NCBI GenBank assembly: GCA_014529385.2
Contig: CM043971.1
Coordinates: 98,845,985-98,909,984 of the forward strand
DNA: 64,000 nucleotides
Source of the DNA: Adiantum capillus-veneris
Taxonomy: Eukaryota > Streptophyta > Polypodiopsida > Polypodiales > Pteridaceae
Reading direction: 5' to 3'
The notes beneath the pieces were generated by a model. It ran no database searches. It had not been told where the DNA came from and saw only the letters and a program-made list of their open reading frames with translations. Positions 34,033-45,311 of the stretch are shown here, piece by piece. Every line of letters begins with the position of its first letter. The first letter of the stretch is position 1. The position numbers were made by a program, and so were the translations under genes.

Positions 34033-36778
34033 TCATGCTATGCGTTTTTCCAAAACCACTACTTTCCCTCCGCTGTAAAAGGCAATTTTTCCCTTCTCCC
34101 TTGCTGCCTTGACTCTGGCATCAACTGTCATAATAATCAATATCTAATTCTCCTAAATGATTTTCTCATATTAAACTGATCATTTAATGTGGGGAAGTGC
34201 CAAGGGAGAAAAAGCTAGAATATTGGTTAAGCTAGCAGACCGGCCACAGTAGGGATCCAAAGGAGGGAAAATAGGGATCCAAAGGGGGGGCCATCTGCAA
34301 AAGAGCCATGTGCAACAATGGGCTAAAAAGACCCTAAGGTTCAGCCCATTAAGACTTTCAAAATGCTAAGGTTCCAAAATTCAAAGGTTGTGTCCAAAGG
34401 TCAACCCTAGGGAAAATTGGATGCTTTGTGTGTGCCCTGAAAGTCTTTGCACATCCCTACATGGGAGGGGGCGAGCCCCAAAGGTAGGGGATGAGAGAGA
34501 GAGCCACACACACACACAGAGGCTCCCTTTACACAAAGGGAATGAGGGACACATGTCAGCTCCCTAGGCCAGATGCCCACAAGGTGTGCCCAATCCCTAT
34601 TGGAAGACCCTTGAAGTGGACCAATGAGAATTAAGCTAGAGTAAATTTAGTTTAATTAATTTAAAAACATTTAATAAAAGAAACCAATGAGAATTAAGTC
34701 TCATAGAAGACTATTGGGCAGTCTCCCAAAGGGTCCAATGAGCATTCAGAAGCCCCATGGCTTGCCTGATTTCTATTGGCCAGGAGACAAAGGGGTCCAA
34801 TGAGAGTTTAGTTTAATTATTTAATTACCTAAAGCTCTCACAAAAGAGGAAAGGGGAACACATGTCAGAAGGCTATCACTTATGCTGCTTAATACCTATT
34901 GGCTTGACTTGGGGAGGTCCAATGAGGCAAAAGCCAGACCAAATTAGCAGCTAGGGCTCGCCCAAGAGAGAGAGGGGGCTGATTTTTGCTTGGCATTGAC
35001 ACACACACTCACACTTGACCATGTGTGAAGGAAGAATACTCTATCTCCTCCCAAGCTTTAATGGAGAGCTCATCACCTACTCCAAGCTTGTGAGATAGAA
35101 GCCTACATCAACATTCTCTTGGCATATGGATGCAAATCCAACCAAGAGCCAAGCTTCAATGCATGCTCATCTCCTCTACCAAGCTAATTACTAAGCTAAG
35201 CTATGCTAATATGAGTGATTATGTGAGGAGATGTACATCTTTCTCGTAAGATACTCCTTCTTCCTCTCAATCTACTCTCATACCCTGCTAGCTCTCACCA
35301 TCTTCGAAGGTGTGTGAGGTCTTGGGTCTGAGAACGGGGATAATTCAAGTTGTGTTTGATTAAGTGTTTTGCTTGGTGTATGAAGCTTCCATCTTCATTG
35401 CACTAGCTAGTCTTGAAGGAACACAAAGAATTGTATTGTACAATGTCTCTCTTGATGGGAGAAACCATAATACAAAGCCTTTTGGAGGAGGGACCGGCTC
35501 CATGCAAATCTGGTCCTCAACTGTTGTCAATAGCTTAATTTCTCTCTCTTTTGAAAGTATTGTCGATGCTATCTAACTAGGTGTTATGTTTTTTGTTGCT
35601 CTCTCCACCCAAGCACTCTTGTAATTCTCATTAGGAATCTATTCTAATGAAATGCCCACTATGTTCATGCTAATTTCCGCTACACATAAGTTATTAGGCC
35701 ATTAAATGTTACATCAACTCTTGCATATGTGCTATTTGTGCTAAAGTAAGGTCATCCCCCATAAATATTCCAGTTTTCTTAAGTGCTGGTCTCTTCTTCA
35801 GAAATTCCTTCCTTGTTTCCAAAGTCGGGAAACGCAAAATAAGTGCTTTCTCTTTGACGTTTCCCTTCTCATCCACTCCCTTCTTTCCTACTCTCCAAGC
35901 ACCTGTGTGCATAGGTTCCGGATGCCCATGTGCTGCAAGAGTTCCTTCACTTCGTCTTCTACATTTTGGGTGTCTTTGATACCAGTAATACGCACATGGA
36001 GGGCTCTAGTCCTCCTCTTCTGTTCCTCCTCAATGGTCATATTGATGATGGTAGAAGTCTGTGCGGCTTCTGGCATCCGGGCCTTTCCTTTCTTTGCACC
36101 TTCAATCCATTTTTCTGCTTCGTCAACTTTATCCTGTGTTTTAGAAAGGCGCTCCGCCCATGAGGAAGTCTCTTTCGATTTTAGTTCTTCCCCTTCGCGC
36201 AGAGTTTTCACCTGCTCCCTAATATCTTCGAGCTCCTTTAACATCAAGGGCTGATTTCCCCCTTCCGTTTTGGGCATAATTTTGCACGCTGCAAGTTCCC
36301 CTTTAAGTTCTTCAATCATTGCATCTTTTTCCTTCATGCACTTTTCCACATTGGTTTTCCAAGATTCAAAGCTTGCAATTGCCTCATCCAACTTTTTTTG
36401 CATAATACATTCCATTACATTCACTTCTGCCCGCATTAGAGCTTGCATCTCCCCTTTCACAGATAGATACATCTCATCATGCTTACCAAGCATCGCTTTA
36501 TCGAATTCTTTCCTCATATCTGCATACATAGAATTCTTATAACTCTCTGTGTTTGCGTACATCTCTTTCCTGATGTCATCTCTCATAAAGCTGAGCTCAG
36601 ATTTAATCATCACTTGAACCGTCTCCACCATTAAATCATCTTGGATTTTGACGGTTTTCCCTGCCCGCAATGAGCTTGGCGAGAGTATGCTATCTCTGTT
36701 CCTCCGCTTGAATGTCGCTTTCATTTTTTGTGGCGTGGTGAAGCCACTTGCATCACCATCCTCGACTGGTTGGTCCAT
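34033..36778 (-). pseudogene. LINE ORF1 (coiled coil, RRM-like, C-terminal domain), split by a solo LTR
   Basis: The frame starts at 36778 (MDQPVEDGDASGF). About 200 residues of Lys/Glu-rich helix follow, likely a coiled coil for trimer formation. Then comes an RNA-binding-like region with RTRALHVRITGIKDTQNVED. A frameshift near 35905 leads to KEKALILRFPTLETRKEF and KKTGIFMGDDLTLAQI. At 35713 the solo LTR interrupts the gene. Beyond it, from 34125 to 34033, the frame resumes with VDARVKAAREKGKIAFYSGG and ends at TGA. Both sides of the LTR fit together across one TCAAC copy. The protein would bind LINE RNA. Confidence 0.85.
34126..35713 (+). mobile_element. Solo LTR (related to gypsy family 1) with perfect 5-bp target duplication
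   Basis: It begins TGTCATAATAATC and ends AAATGTTACA. TCAAC stands immediately before (34121-34125) and after (35714-35718). The first ~80 bases and the segment with GGAGGGACCGGCTCCA resemble the family-1 LTRs, but overall it is diverged, so it is a sister subfamily. No internal sequence remains, so it arose by LTR-LTR recombination. It interrupts LINE ORF1 and is younger than the LINE. Confidence 0.95.
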
Positions 36779-36790
36779 CCGAGAGAGAAG

Positions 36791-37510
36791 AACAAAGCGA
36801 GCACTGAGTCAAGGCCCTCACCAGTTGAGGTCTGGCCTCCCCCCTGGTTGGCCTTGCCCTCGTCACCAAGTCCTCGCCCTCGTCCTGGCTGACTTGACTG
36901 CTCTCGTCGTCGCCCTGGCATTGGTCTCGTTTGGTCGCCCTTGGCTCTTCTAGCCCTCTCCCTTGGTAGGCAGCTAGCTCTCGCCCTTGGCACAGCTTGC
37001 CCTCGTCCTTCAGAGGTTAGGGCCCTTGTCCTCGCCCTTGGCAAGCTGCTCGCCCTCTTGACACAGGACCAGCAGCTCGACCAGGTCCACCTGCTCGCCC
37101 TCGACAAGGTCGAGCAGCTCGCCCCGCCTTCGACCAGCAGCTCGCCCTCGTTCCTCGTCCAGCAGAGAGAGCTCGTCCCTCGTCCTTCGTCCAGCAAGTT
37201 GGCAGCGCGAGAGGGTCCTTCGCCTCAGTCTCCTCCCCTCAGGCATGCTCGTCCTCGTCAGCCTACTTGCCACATAATGCTCGCCCTCCTCAGGCTGCCC
37301 GCCCTGGTCCAGCTGCTCGCCTCAGGCTGCTTGCCCTCGCCTCAGGTTGCTCGCCCTCGTCCAGCAGGTGCAACTCGTCCAGCTGCTCGCCCTCGCCCTC
37401 GCCCTCGCCCTCAGGCCAGCTGCTCACCTTCGCCCTCAGGCCAGCTGCTTGCCCTCGCCCTAGCCCTTAGGCCAGCTAGTCGCCTTCGCCCTCAGCTGTT
37501 CGCCTTCGTA

Positions 37511-37585
<75 letters not shown>

Positions 37586-37612
37586 GAAGAAGAAGAAGAA
37601 GAAGAAGAGAAT
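36791..37612. repeat. GC-rich CTCGCCCT repeat zone with (GA)n and (GAA)n tracts
   Basis: Degenerate repeats built from CTCGCCCTCGTCC and CAGCTGCTCGCC fill 36850-37500. They are followed by GA (37513-37582) and GAA (37583-37609) runs. This could be the LINE 5' UTR or an independent minisatellite. The long open frames here (e.g. 36941-37660) are low-complexity translations, not genes. Confidence 0.7.
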
Positions 37613-38119
37613 TTTAACGTTGTAGGAAACTATCCCAAGAGACCTCAAAGTTCTATCTGACGAGAGTTGAACTGAAGACTTGTTGTCCAAGAGGGAAATG
37701 GCATAACCAATCTACCACACTTGGGTGATAGAAAGGTTATACCTTTTTTCCTCTTTTTATTAACACACTCACACTCACACACCCCCACACACATAGACCC
37801 GAGAAGAAGAGAATTTTAATGTCGTAGGAAACTATCCCAAGAGACCTCAAAGATCTATCCGACGAGAGTTGGAACGTAATCAATCTACCACACTTGGGTG
37901 ATAGAAAGGTTATACCATTTTCCACTTTTTATTAACATACTCACACACTCACACACACATACACACACCTGAGAAGAAGAGAATTTTAACGTCTAGGAAA
38001 CTATCTCAAGAGAATTCTATCCAATGAGAGTTGAACTCAAGACTTGTTACTCGAGGGAAATGGCATAACCAAACTACCACACTTGGGTGATAGAAAGGTT
38101 ATACCATTTCCCTCTTTTT

Positions 38120-38159
<40 letters not shown>

Positions 38160-38320
38160 CCACACCGGAAGAAGAGAATTTTAATACGTAGGAAATTATC
38201 CCAGCGATCTCAGAGATCTATCCGACGAGAGTTGAACTCAAGACCTGCTATTCAAGAGGGAAATGGCATAACTAATCTACTACGTGGGTGATAGAAAGGG
38301 TATACCATTTTCCTCTTTTT
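37596..38320 (-). repeat. Tandem array of four tRNA-derived, SINE-like units
   Basis: On the minus strand each unit contains TGGTAGATTGGTTATGCCAT, resembling a tRNA A box region. After about 40 bases comes GAGTTCAACTCTCGTC, resembling a B box. A conserved body follows (TTTGAGGTCTCTTGGGATAG, then TTTCCTACG and TTAAAATTCTCTTCTTC), then GT-rich sequence and AATAAAAAGAGG. The B-box copies lie at 37659, 37861, 38022 and 38224, giving spacings of about 202, 161 and 202. It does not fold into a plausible full tRNA, so it is a SINE head rather than a tRNA gene. Dispersed SINEs are common; a head-to-tail four-unit array is unusual. Confidence 0.65.
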
Positions 38321-38323
38321 ATG

Positions 38324-38802
38324 TCAGGTGCAACGGAATTAAAATGGTGAAGATCTAGGTTTTACACTTCCACAAATCTTTTACTTCTTTTCCTTGCATT
38401 CGTGATTGATTTTAGCTTGAATGATGGTTCCTTTTACTTTTCCTTGAAGAGAGGGAATGAGAGAGAGGTAGAGTTATGAAGAGGGAGATAGAGAGGGAGA
38501 GAGGAGGAGTATGACACCCAATGGGGTCCCAACCAACCCTCTCAAGGGCCCCCACACCGCTGTCGATGTGCTATTTGCTTTAGATTGTGTAAATGGGATG
38601 TACATATGCAATACCTTAAGTGCAGACTCTACGGACTCGAATGGGGAATGTCGCTCCTCGAGATGCACCACCTTTGGGGCACCTTTGAATTTCTTGTCTC
38701 GATGTGAGATTGCTGATGGCCACCAAGGGGTAGATCTGGGGTTGATTTGCGCTCCCGATGTGAGAGGAATGAAGGTATGAAAGATGGCTGCAAAAACGCA
38801 AA
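38324..38802 (-). mobile_element. Diverged family-2-like LTR fragment
   Basis: It starts TGTCAGGTGCAACGGAAT on the plus strand, like family-2 LTRs. It shares the GAGAGATAGAG ... GACACC ... CCCTC order of that family but is otherwise strongly diverged. It is cut off by the next LTR start at 38803. Confidence 0.5.
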
Positions 38803-39710
38803 TGTCAGGTGCAGCGGAATGAATGTTTGAACTTTGCTCAAGATGAGTGCTTTGAACTGTGCTCAAGGTTCCTTTTATTCTTATGGAAGGGAGAGCCTTC
38901 CGTTCTTAATGAGAGAATGCAATGATCACAAACAAAGTGAATGGACACTGTGCGTGCAAGTGTATGAGACTGAGAGATAGAGAAGAGAATACGACACCAG
39001 AGAAGACGTAAAACCCTCCTCCGAAGGCCCCACTCTCTATGGCGAGAGCGGTCTACTTATGATTGCACAAATCTCTACAATGCTTGGACTTGCCGACGAT
39101 GTCGACGACGACGAGGACGACGACGAGACGGACTGAAATCTGGAAATGCTAAGGGGCTGAAATCTGCAAATCTTTATCTGCTGAATTCTGACTCTATATT
39201 GGTGACGATGTCGATGACGACGACGCTCTGAAAACGCAGATGCTGAAATCTGCGTTTTCTGGGCTGAAACAGTAAACCTTGCGGAAATTGATCGTGTGGC
39301 GAGGAACTGCTGCAGGAAGGTGAGATCTGCGAGGTTCGGGACTTCTTTTGCGATGTCTAAAGGCTGAAAACTGAAAACGCTGATGCTTCTTGGTGTTCCG
39401 TCGCTGTGAATCTGCACAATGTTGGGGCTGCTCTGCAAACCAAAAACACTAGGGCTGAAAACTGTTTAGCTATCGCCGGATGTCCTGCAAATGCAAAACG
39501 CTAGGCTGATTTGCTGTGTCGTGATGACGTCGGGCTGATCTGCTGTGCACAAATCGTCAAGGCTGGTCTTGTAGATGAAAAACGCTAGGGTTGTCCTGCT
39601 GATGCAGAAAACGCTAGGTCTCTTGGGTTCTGCTGAGAAGTTGCCTGTTGAGCGAGTGCTCCTGTTGCCTCTTCTGCCAGAAAGTGCTAGCACTGGGTTT
39701 TTTATATACA
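38803..39710 (-). mobile_element. Truncated family-2 LTR
   Basis: It begins TGTCAGGTGCAGCGG on the plus strand (its 3' end on the minus strand). It runs through the conserved LTR body to TTTTTTATATACA, where a second LTR copy begins at once. It resembles 42536-43445 closely. Confidence 0.8.
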
Positions 39711-40508
39711 AAGGTGCAGCGGAATGAATGTTGTTCTTTCTCAAGATGAATGCTCCATAATGTGCTCAAGGTTCCTTTCTGTTCTTATGGAAGGGAGAGC
39801 CTTCCGTTCTTAATGAGAGAGTGCAAAGTGAATGGACACTATTCGTGCAAGTGTATGAGATTGAGAGATAGAGACAGAAGAGAATACGACACCAGAATGT
39901 TGTCAAACCCTCCTCCGAAGGCCCCACTCTCTATGGCGAAAAGCAGTCTACTTATGATTGCACAAATCTCTACAATGCTTGGACTTGCCGACGATGTCGT
40001 TGACGATGATTACGACGACGAGTCGGGTTGAAATCTGAAAATGCTAAGGGTTGAAATTTGTAAATCTTTATCTGTTGAATTCTGACTCTATGTCGGTGAC
40101 GATGTCGATGGCGGCCGTACGACGACGACCCGCTGAAAACACAGGTGCTGAAATCTGTGTTTTCCGGGCGGAATTTGCCAGTGCTAGTGCTAGGTTTCTA
40201 TTTATACAACTTAGCAAAATTGACCTACCTACTTTCCAACAAAAGTCACAATAATAAGTGAAAAATGTCAAAAATAGGCCTATGCACTGTAAAAATGCTC
40301 CTGATGGGTTCTGATGGAAATCTGATGGTCATGCTGTGTGCAACCAGAGGATATGCATCTAATCTAAGTGTCTGGACATGCACGGTCTACGAACAGACTC
40401 ACAAAAGTGCCAGATCACTTCCTATTCTAGACTGACTTGATTGAACTGAACCCTTGGTCATGTTGTAGCTTGTCCACGGACACATAGGGTTGGATGTGTC
40501 CCGTGACA
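39711..40508 (-). mobile_element. Family-2 LTR (3' LTR of non-autonomous copy A)
   Basis: It starts at AAGGTGCAGCGG and ends CCGTGACA at 40508, followed by the pyrimidine tract TCCCCTCCTTTT, which is a polypurine tract on the minus strand. It is an internally deleted LTR joined head-to-tail with the truncated one at 38803, as expected from unequal recombination. Confidence 0.8.
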
Positions 40509-40519
40509 TCCCCTCCTTT

Positions 40520-42051
40520 TCAAAGTGAGGTACTGCTACCGAACTGTATGGCGTCGAGGGAGATCGCCAATAGTATCCGGAATCTTGGCAGGGACTCTTC
40601 GTCGGCCCACTCTGATGTGTGGGTCGTGCGGTACTTGAACTTCATAAAGGTCCGCAATGCCTTCTTCTTTGGGCCGCGCCGAAAGCGACGCAAAGTCTTC
40701 TGAGTCTCCTTCAATGCTTGAACTTCGTCTATAGTCATGCTTCTTTCTTTTTCAAGAATCTCCATGGCTGAAAATTCCTGAAACCATTTCCAACACAAAA
40801 CCATGAACATACCTATTCCATGTAAAGTGTGTGGAAAAAATCTTGTCTTCCTAAAAGACTGTGCATGCAATGTAGATGAACAAAGAGACGGAGTGCCAAA
40901 CCGTTCACCACACACACGCAAACAATGAGATCGAATCTTTCTCTTCTGGTCTAAAGCAATCGACTGTGGCAATTCACAATGGAAATGCCCATGCTTGGTG
41001 TTCATACTTTCATGTGCTCTTTCTACAAATGTGTCATGCCAAGGAAGAGACATGTAATGTGACTTCCTTGAATGCATACCTTTCAGCTTTTCATGAAAAA
41101 TCCGCATACATTCGTGCTCATTCATGAGTGAAACGTGCTCAACGTACAATGTCATGCCTAGGAAAAGGGATCACATAAAGACGCTGACTAAAATATAGGA
41201 AACGATCACGAATGAAACACTCGTACAATGCGTGTTGATGAATCGTTCGAACACATAGTACTTCCTGTAAGAATTCTTTGGACCTAGGCTCGATAGCGAA
41301 GATCGGTTCTTCCTGAAGGGGTTCTTTGGACCTAGGCTCGAGAGCCAAGATCGATCTTTCGTGATTGATCGAATCTGCAACGAGGTTAGCTTCGCTAGAA
41401 AAAGCATTAACTAACACATCATCCTTGTGAACAATCACATTATCTTCATGCAACTCATCATGCTTGTGAGAAAACACATCTTGATCATGCAAATCATCAT
41501 GCTTGCGAGAAATCACATCTTGATCATGCAAATCATCATGCTCATCATTATCATCCAAATCATCATGCTTATCATTGTCATTCAAATCATCATCATGCAA
41601 ATCATGTGTGTCATGCTTTGGAGAAGTAGAGACTGAGAGATTCTCCTTTTCCTGATTCTGTGTAAAGTACGCCTGCACTTGAGGAAAAAGTCGCAACATC
41701 TCTTCCATGTGTCGGTCGTTCATTGCCTTTCTTGCTTGCTTCTCGCGATTCAATTCGGCTTGTCTTTCTTTGGCTTCCAAGCGTGCTCTCTTGCTCTCAC
41801 GCGCTATGGCTGCCATTCTTTCTTGGTGTTCGCGCTCCATTTTTGCTTTTCTTTCTGCTCTTCTTGCTTCGCGTTCTAACTTCCTGTCCATAAACATGTG
41901 GTCCAAAGCCTCCATAGGAGTTAGTGCAATCCTTGACGTAGATGGGGAAGGGGGAGGGTCGGAAAAACCTCTTGGTGGGGAAAATTCTTCTTTGCCTCTC
42001 ATGCTCATCACCTCTAAGCGAAGTATCCATTCCGCTTCGAGTGATGACCAT
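40520..42051 (-). pseudogene. Non-autonomous gypsy family-2 protein, copy A (gag-like start, His/Asp repeat, integrase-finger remnant, chromodomain-like end)
   Basis: The leader ends at MVITRSGMDTS (42051), a usual gypsy gag start; a frameshift leads into the 290-codon frame starting at 42011. Parts in order: a Pro/Ser-rich start; an Arg/Glu/Lys coiled coil (about residues 40-110); a His/Asp repeat with HDDLHDQDV-type units (about 41450-41620); two copies of LEPRSKEPLQEE-like sequence; and RDRFLYFSQRLYVIPF, which aligns with RDGLLFFRQRLYVLPS in the autonomous integrase at 53.9 kb. After a 2-base deletion near 41148 the frame 40520-41155 continues. It ends in a chromodomain-like stretch (FRRGPKKKALRTFMKFKYR, EWADEE) and a GSSTSL tail like GTSTSL of the autonomous pol. 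Protease, RT and RNase H are absent. Confidence 0.75.
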
Positions 42052-42522
42052 CCACCGAAGTTGTGAGTTCTTGTGGGTTCTTGTGGTCTTGGGTTCTTAA
42101 GTTCACGAGGAACTTGGGTTCTTGGGGATCTTGGTTCTTGGGGTTCTTGAGTCCTTGAGGTTCTTGTGGGTCTTGAGGTTCTTCTTTAGCTTGCAATCTG
42201 TGTTAGAGAAGGATCTTCTCTTCACCCGAGGTCTGCTCTTTTCCCGCGCACCCCTTGGCGGCTTTGCGCTCACACCAAGGTTGCTTTTTCCCACCTCACG
42301 TCGATTGGCCGGCCACTAAGTGCATGGTCCGCTCTCAATGAGTGAAAAGAGGCACAAGGGGAGGCTGGACAAGCCCTTCTTTCCTGGGATTCCTGTCACT
42401 CTTCAAAACACGATTAGGAATCGACACGCCCAAGTGAACTTGGCTTCGTGCGACCGCAACAAGCAAAAAAAATTCTTGTGATTCTTGTGGTTCTTTCCTT
42501 GAGTGATACAGAACATGCCAAA

Positions 42523-42534
42523 GCTCTGATACCA
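42523..42534 (-). promoter_or_regulatory. Primer-binding site, non-autonomous copy A
   Basis: TGGTATCAGAGC on the minus strand, two bases from the LTR terminus (TTACA), matches initiator Met-tRNA. This shows copy A could be reverse-transcribed in trans. Confidence 0.92.
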
Positions 42535-42535
42535 A

Positions 42536-44187
42536 TGTAAGGTGCAACGGAATGAATGTTTGAACTTTGCTCAAGATGAGTGCTCCGAACTGTGCTCAAG
42601 GTTCCTTTTATTCTTATGGAAGGGAGAGCCTTCCGTTCTTAATGAGAGAATGCAATGATCACAAACAAAGTGAATGGACACTGTGCGTGCAAGTGTATGA
42701 GACTGAGAGATAGAGAAGAGAATACGACACCAGAGACGTAAAATCCTCCTTCGAAGGCCCCACTCTCTATGGCGAGAGCGGTCTACTTATGATTGCACAA
42801 ATCTCTACAATGCTTGGACTTGCCGACGATGTCGACGACGACGACGAGACGGGCTGAAATCTGGAAGTGCTAAGGGGTTGAAATATGCAAATCTTTATCT
42901 GCTGAATTCTGACTTTATGTCGGTGACGATGTCGATGACGACGATGTGACAACGACGCGCTGAAAACGCAGATGCTGAAATCTGCATTTTCCGGGCTGAA
43001 ACTGTAAACCTTGCGGAAACTGACCGTGCGGCGAGGAACTGTTGCGGGAAGGTGAGATCTGCGAGGTTCGGGACTTCTTTTGTGATGTCTAAAGGCTGAA
43101 AACTGAAAACGCTGATGCTTCTTGGTGTTCCGTCACGGTGAATCTGCAAAACGCCGGGGCTGATTTGCAAACCAAAAATGCTAGGGCTGAAAACTGTTTT
43201 GCTGTCGCCGGATGTCCTGCAAATGCAAAACGCTAGGCTGATCTGGTGTGTCGTGATGACGCCGGGCTGATCTGTTGTGCACAAATCGTCAAGGCTGGTC
43301 TTGTAGATGAAAAACGCTAGGGTTGTCCTGCTGATGCAGAAAACGCTAGGTCTCTTGGGTTCTGCTGAGAAGTTGCCTGTTGAGCGAGTGCTCCTGCTGC
43401 CTCTTCTACCAGAAAGTGCTAGCGCTAGGTTTTTTTATATACAAACTTACTCAATTTGCCCTATCTACTTTCCAGCAAAAGTCACTTAAAAATAATAAGT
43501 GAAAAATGTCAAAAATAGGAAAAATAGGCTAAATGCACTAGAAAATTCCCCTGAAGGATTCTGATGGATTCTGATGGGAATGCTTATGATCATGCTGTGT
43601 GCAACCAAAGGATATGCATCTACACTAAGTGCCTGGGCATGCACGGTCTGCGAACAGACTCACAAAAGTGCCAGAACACTTCTAATTTAGACTGATTGCA
43701 CCCTGATCATGCCGCAGCTTGTCCACGGATAGATGAAAAACGCTAGGGTTGTCTTGCTGATGCAGAAAACGCTAGGCCTCTTGGGTTCTACTGAGAAGTT
43801 GCCTGTTTGAGCGAGTGCTTTTGTTGCCTCTTCTGCCAGAAAGTGCTAGCGTTAGGTTTTCTATATACAAACTTACTCAATTTGCCCTTCCTACTTTCCA
43901 ACAAAAGTCACTTAAAAATAAGAAGTGAAAAATGTCAAAAATAGGGAAAATAGGCTAAATGCATTGGAAAATTCCCCTGAAGGATTCTGATGGATTCTGA
44001 TGCGAATGCTTATGATCATGCTGTGTGCAACCAGAGGATATGCATCTACATTAAGTGCCTGGGCATGCACTGTGTGTGAACAAACTCACAAAAGTGCCAG
44101 AACACTTCTAATCTAGACTGACTGACTGAACCTTGATCATGCCGTAGCTTGTCCACGGACACACAGGGTTGGATGTGTCACGTGACA
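42536..44187 (-). mobile_element. Family-2 LTR shared by copies A and B, with an internal duplication
   Basis: It runs TGTAAGGTGCAACGG ... GTCACGTGACA on the plus strand. It is the 5' LTR of copy A (primer-binding site at 42523) and the 3' LTR of copy B (purine tract after 44187). About 420 bp is duplicated inside: GATGAAAAACGCTAGGG and following sequence near 43305 recur at 43732, so the LTR is 1652 bp instead of about 1.2 kb. Confidence 0.9.
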
Positions 44188-45007
44188 TCCCCTCCTTTTC
44201 GAAGTGATGTACTTGTACCGAACTGTATGGTGTCGAGGGAGGTCGCCAATAGCATCCGGAATCTTGGAAGGGACTCTTCGCCGGCCCACTCTGATGTATT
44301 GTTCGTGCGGTACTTGAACTTCATAAAGGTCTGCAACGCTTGCTTCTTCGGGCCGCGCCGAAAGCGACACAAAGTCTTCTGAGGCTTCTTCGATGCTTCA
44401 ACTTCGTCTAGAGTCATGCTTCTTTCTTCTTCAAGAATCTCCATGGTTGAAAATTCCTGCAACCATTTCCTACACAAAATCGTGAATATACCTATTCCAT
44501 GTAAAGTGACTGGAAAAAATCTTGTCTTCCTAAAAGACTGTGCATGCAATGTAGATGAACAAAGAGACGGAGTGCCAAACCGTTCACCACACACACGCAA
44601 ACAATGAGACCGAATCTTTCTCTTCTAATCTAAAGCAATCAAATGTGGCAATTCACAACGGAAATGCTCATGCTTAGTGCTCATACTTTCATGCGCTCTT
44701 TCTACAACTGCGTCGTGCCAAGGAAGAGACATGAAATGTGACTTCCTTGAATGCATACTTTTCAGCTTTTCATGAAAAATCCGCATACATTCGTGCTCAT
44801 TCATGAGTGAAATGTGCTCAACGTACAATATATCATGCCTAGTAAAAGGGATCACATAAAGACGCTGACTAAAATACAGGAAACGATCACGAATGAAACA
44901 CTCGTACAATGCGTGTTGACAAATCATTCGAACACATAGTACTTCCTGTGGGGGTTCTTTGGACCTAGGCTTGAGAGCCAAGATCGCTTCTTCCTGAGGG
45001 GGTTCTT
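44188..45007 (-). pseudogene. Non-autonomous gypsy family-2 protein, copy B (C-terminal half)
   Basis: It encodes the same C-terminal half as copy A: repeated LKPRSKEPPQEE units, RDRFLYFSQRLYVIPF, the MNEHECMRIFHEKLKSM segment, and after a stop at about 44625, the LHAQSFRKTRFFP and FRRGPKKQALQTFMKFKYR chromodomain-like end with GTSTSL. Here the join that is frameshifted in copy A (RHDILYVEHISLM) is open, showing the ancestral frame. The N-terminal half is cut off by the copia LTR at 45008. Confidence 0.75.
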
Positions 45008-45297
45008 TGTGCTGGGTTAAAGACCTAAATAACCCCTTTTTGTACATTTTTATACTTTGTCCTGGTTCATCTTGAACTTGGACACATTTTTTTAAAGTCA
45101 CATAAAATAAAAGTAGGAAAACCCGAAACTCACTTATTGAGTTTTCCCCAAAAACGTGAGCTCTCTCTCTCTCTCTCTCTCTCTCTGCTTCGATCCCTAG
45201 CGCTTCCTCTCTGCTGCACTCCGCCTCCTGCTTCTTGTCCCAATCCTGCACTACATCGCGACGCACTCCTACCGGTACCTTCTGCTTTGCGCTTTCA
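45008..45297 (+). mobile_element. Probable 5' LTR of a Ty1/copia element
   Basis: A 290-base segment TGTGCTGGG ... GCGCTTTCA lies directly before a primer-binding site. It contains a CT microsatellite (about 45159-45186). The 3' LTR is not in the window, so the start is judged from the TG and from the abrupt end of the copy B homology. Confidence 0.6.
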
Positions 45298-45299
45298 AC

Positions 45300-45311
45300 T
45301 GGTATCAGAGC
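45300..45311 (+). promoter_or_regulatory. Primer-binding site, copia element
   Basis: TGGTATCAGAGC two bases after the LTR end matches initiator Met-tRNA and sets the element on the plus strand, like the gag-pol at 49744-51467. Confidence 0.9.

Larger units (their letters stand above)
30198..36790 (-). mobile_element. LINE (L1-like) retrotransposon, near full length, interrupted by a solo LTR
   Basis: The minus strand carries ORF1 (coiled coil plus RNA-binding domain), ORF2 (endonuclease, RT, CCHC end) and a ~240-bp 3' UTR ending in a GT tract. Without the solo LTR (34126-35713) it is about 5 kb. The 5' edge is uncertain: ORF1 starts at 36778, and a GC-rich repeat zone of unknown ownership precedes it. 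It sits in the sense-opposite orientation downstream of RPL18a-like exon 2. Confidence 0.85.

Noticed and set aside
36941-37660. 239-codon plus-strand frame and the 158-codon minus-strand frame over it
   Set aside because: Low-complexity Ala/Leu/Pro/Arg translations of CTCGCCCT repeats and GA/GAA tracts; no domain.
37640-38310. tRNA genes
   Set aside because: A- and B-box-like segments are present but no full cloverleaf with acceptor stem pairing is evident. The tandem layout and tails fit a SINE-like repeat.
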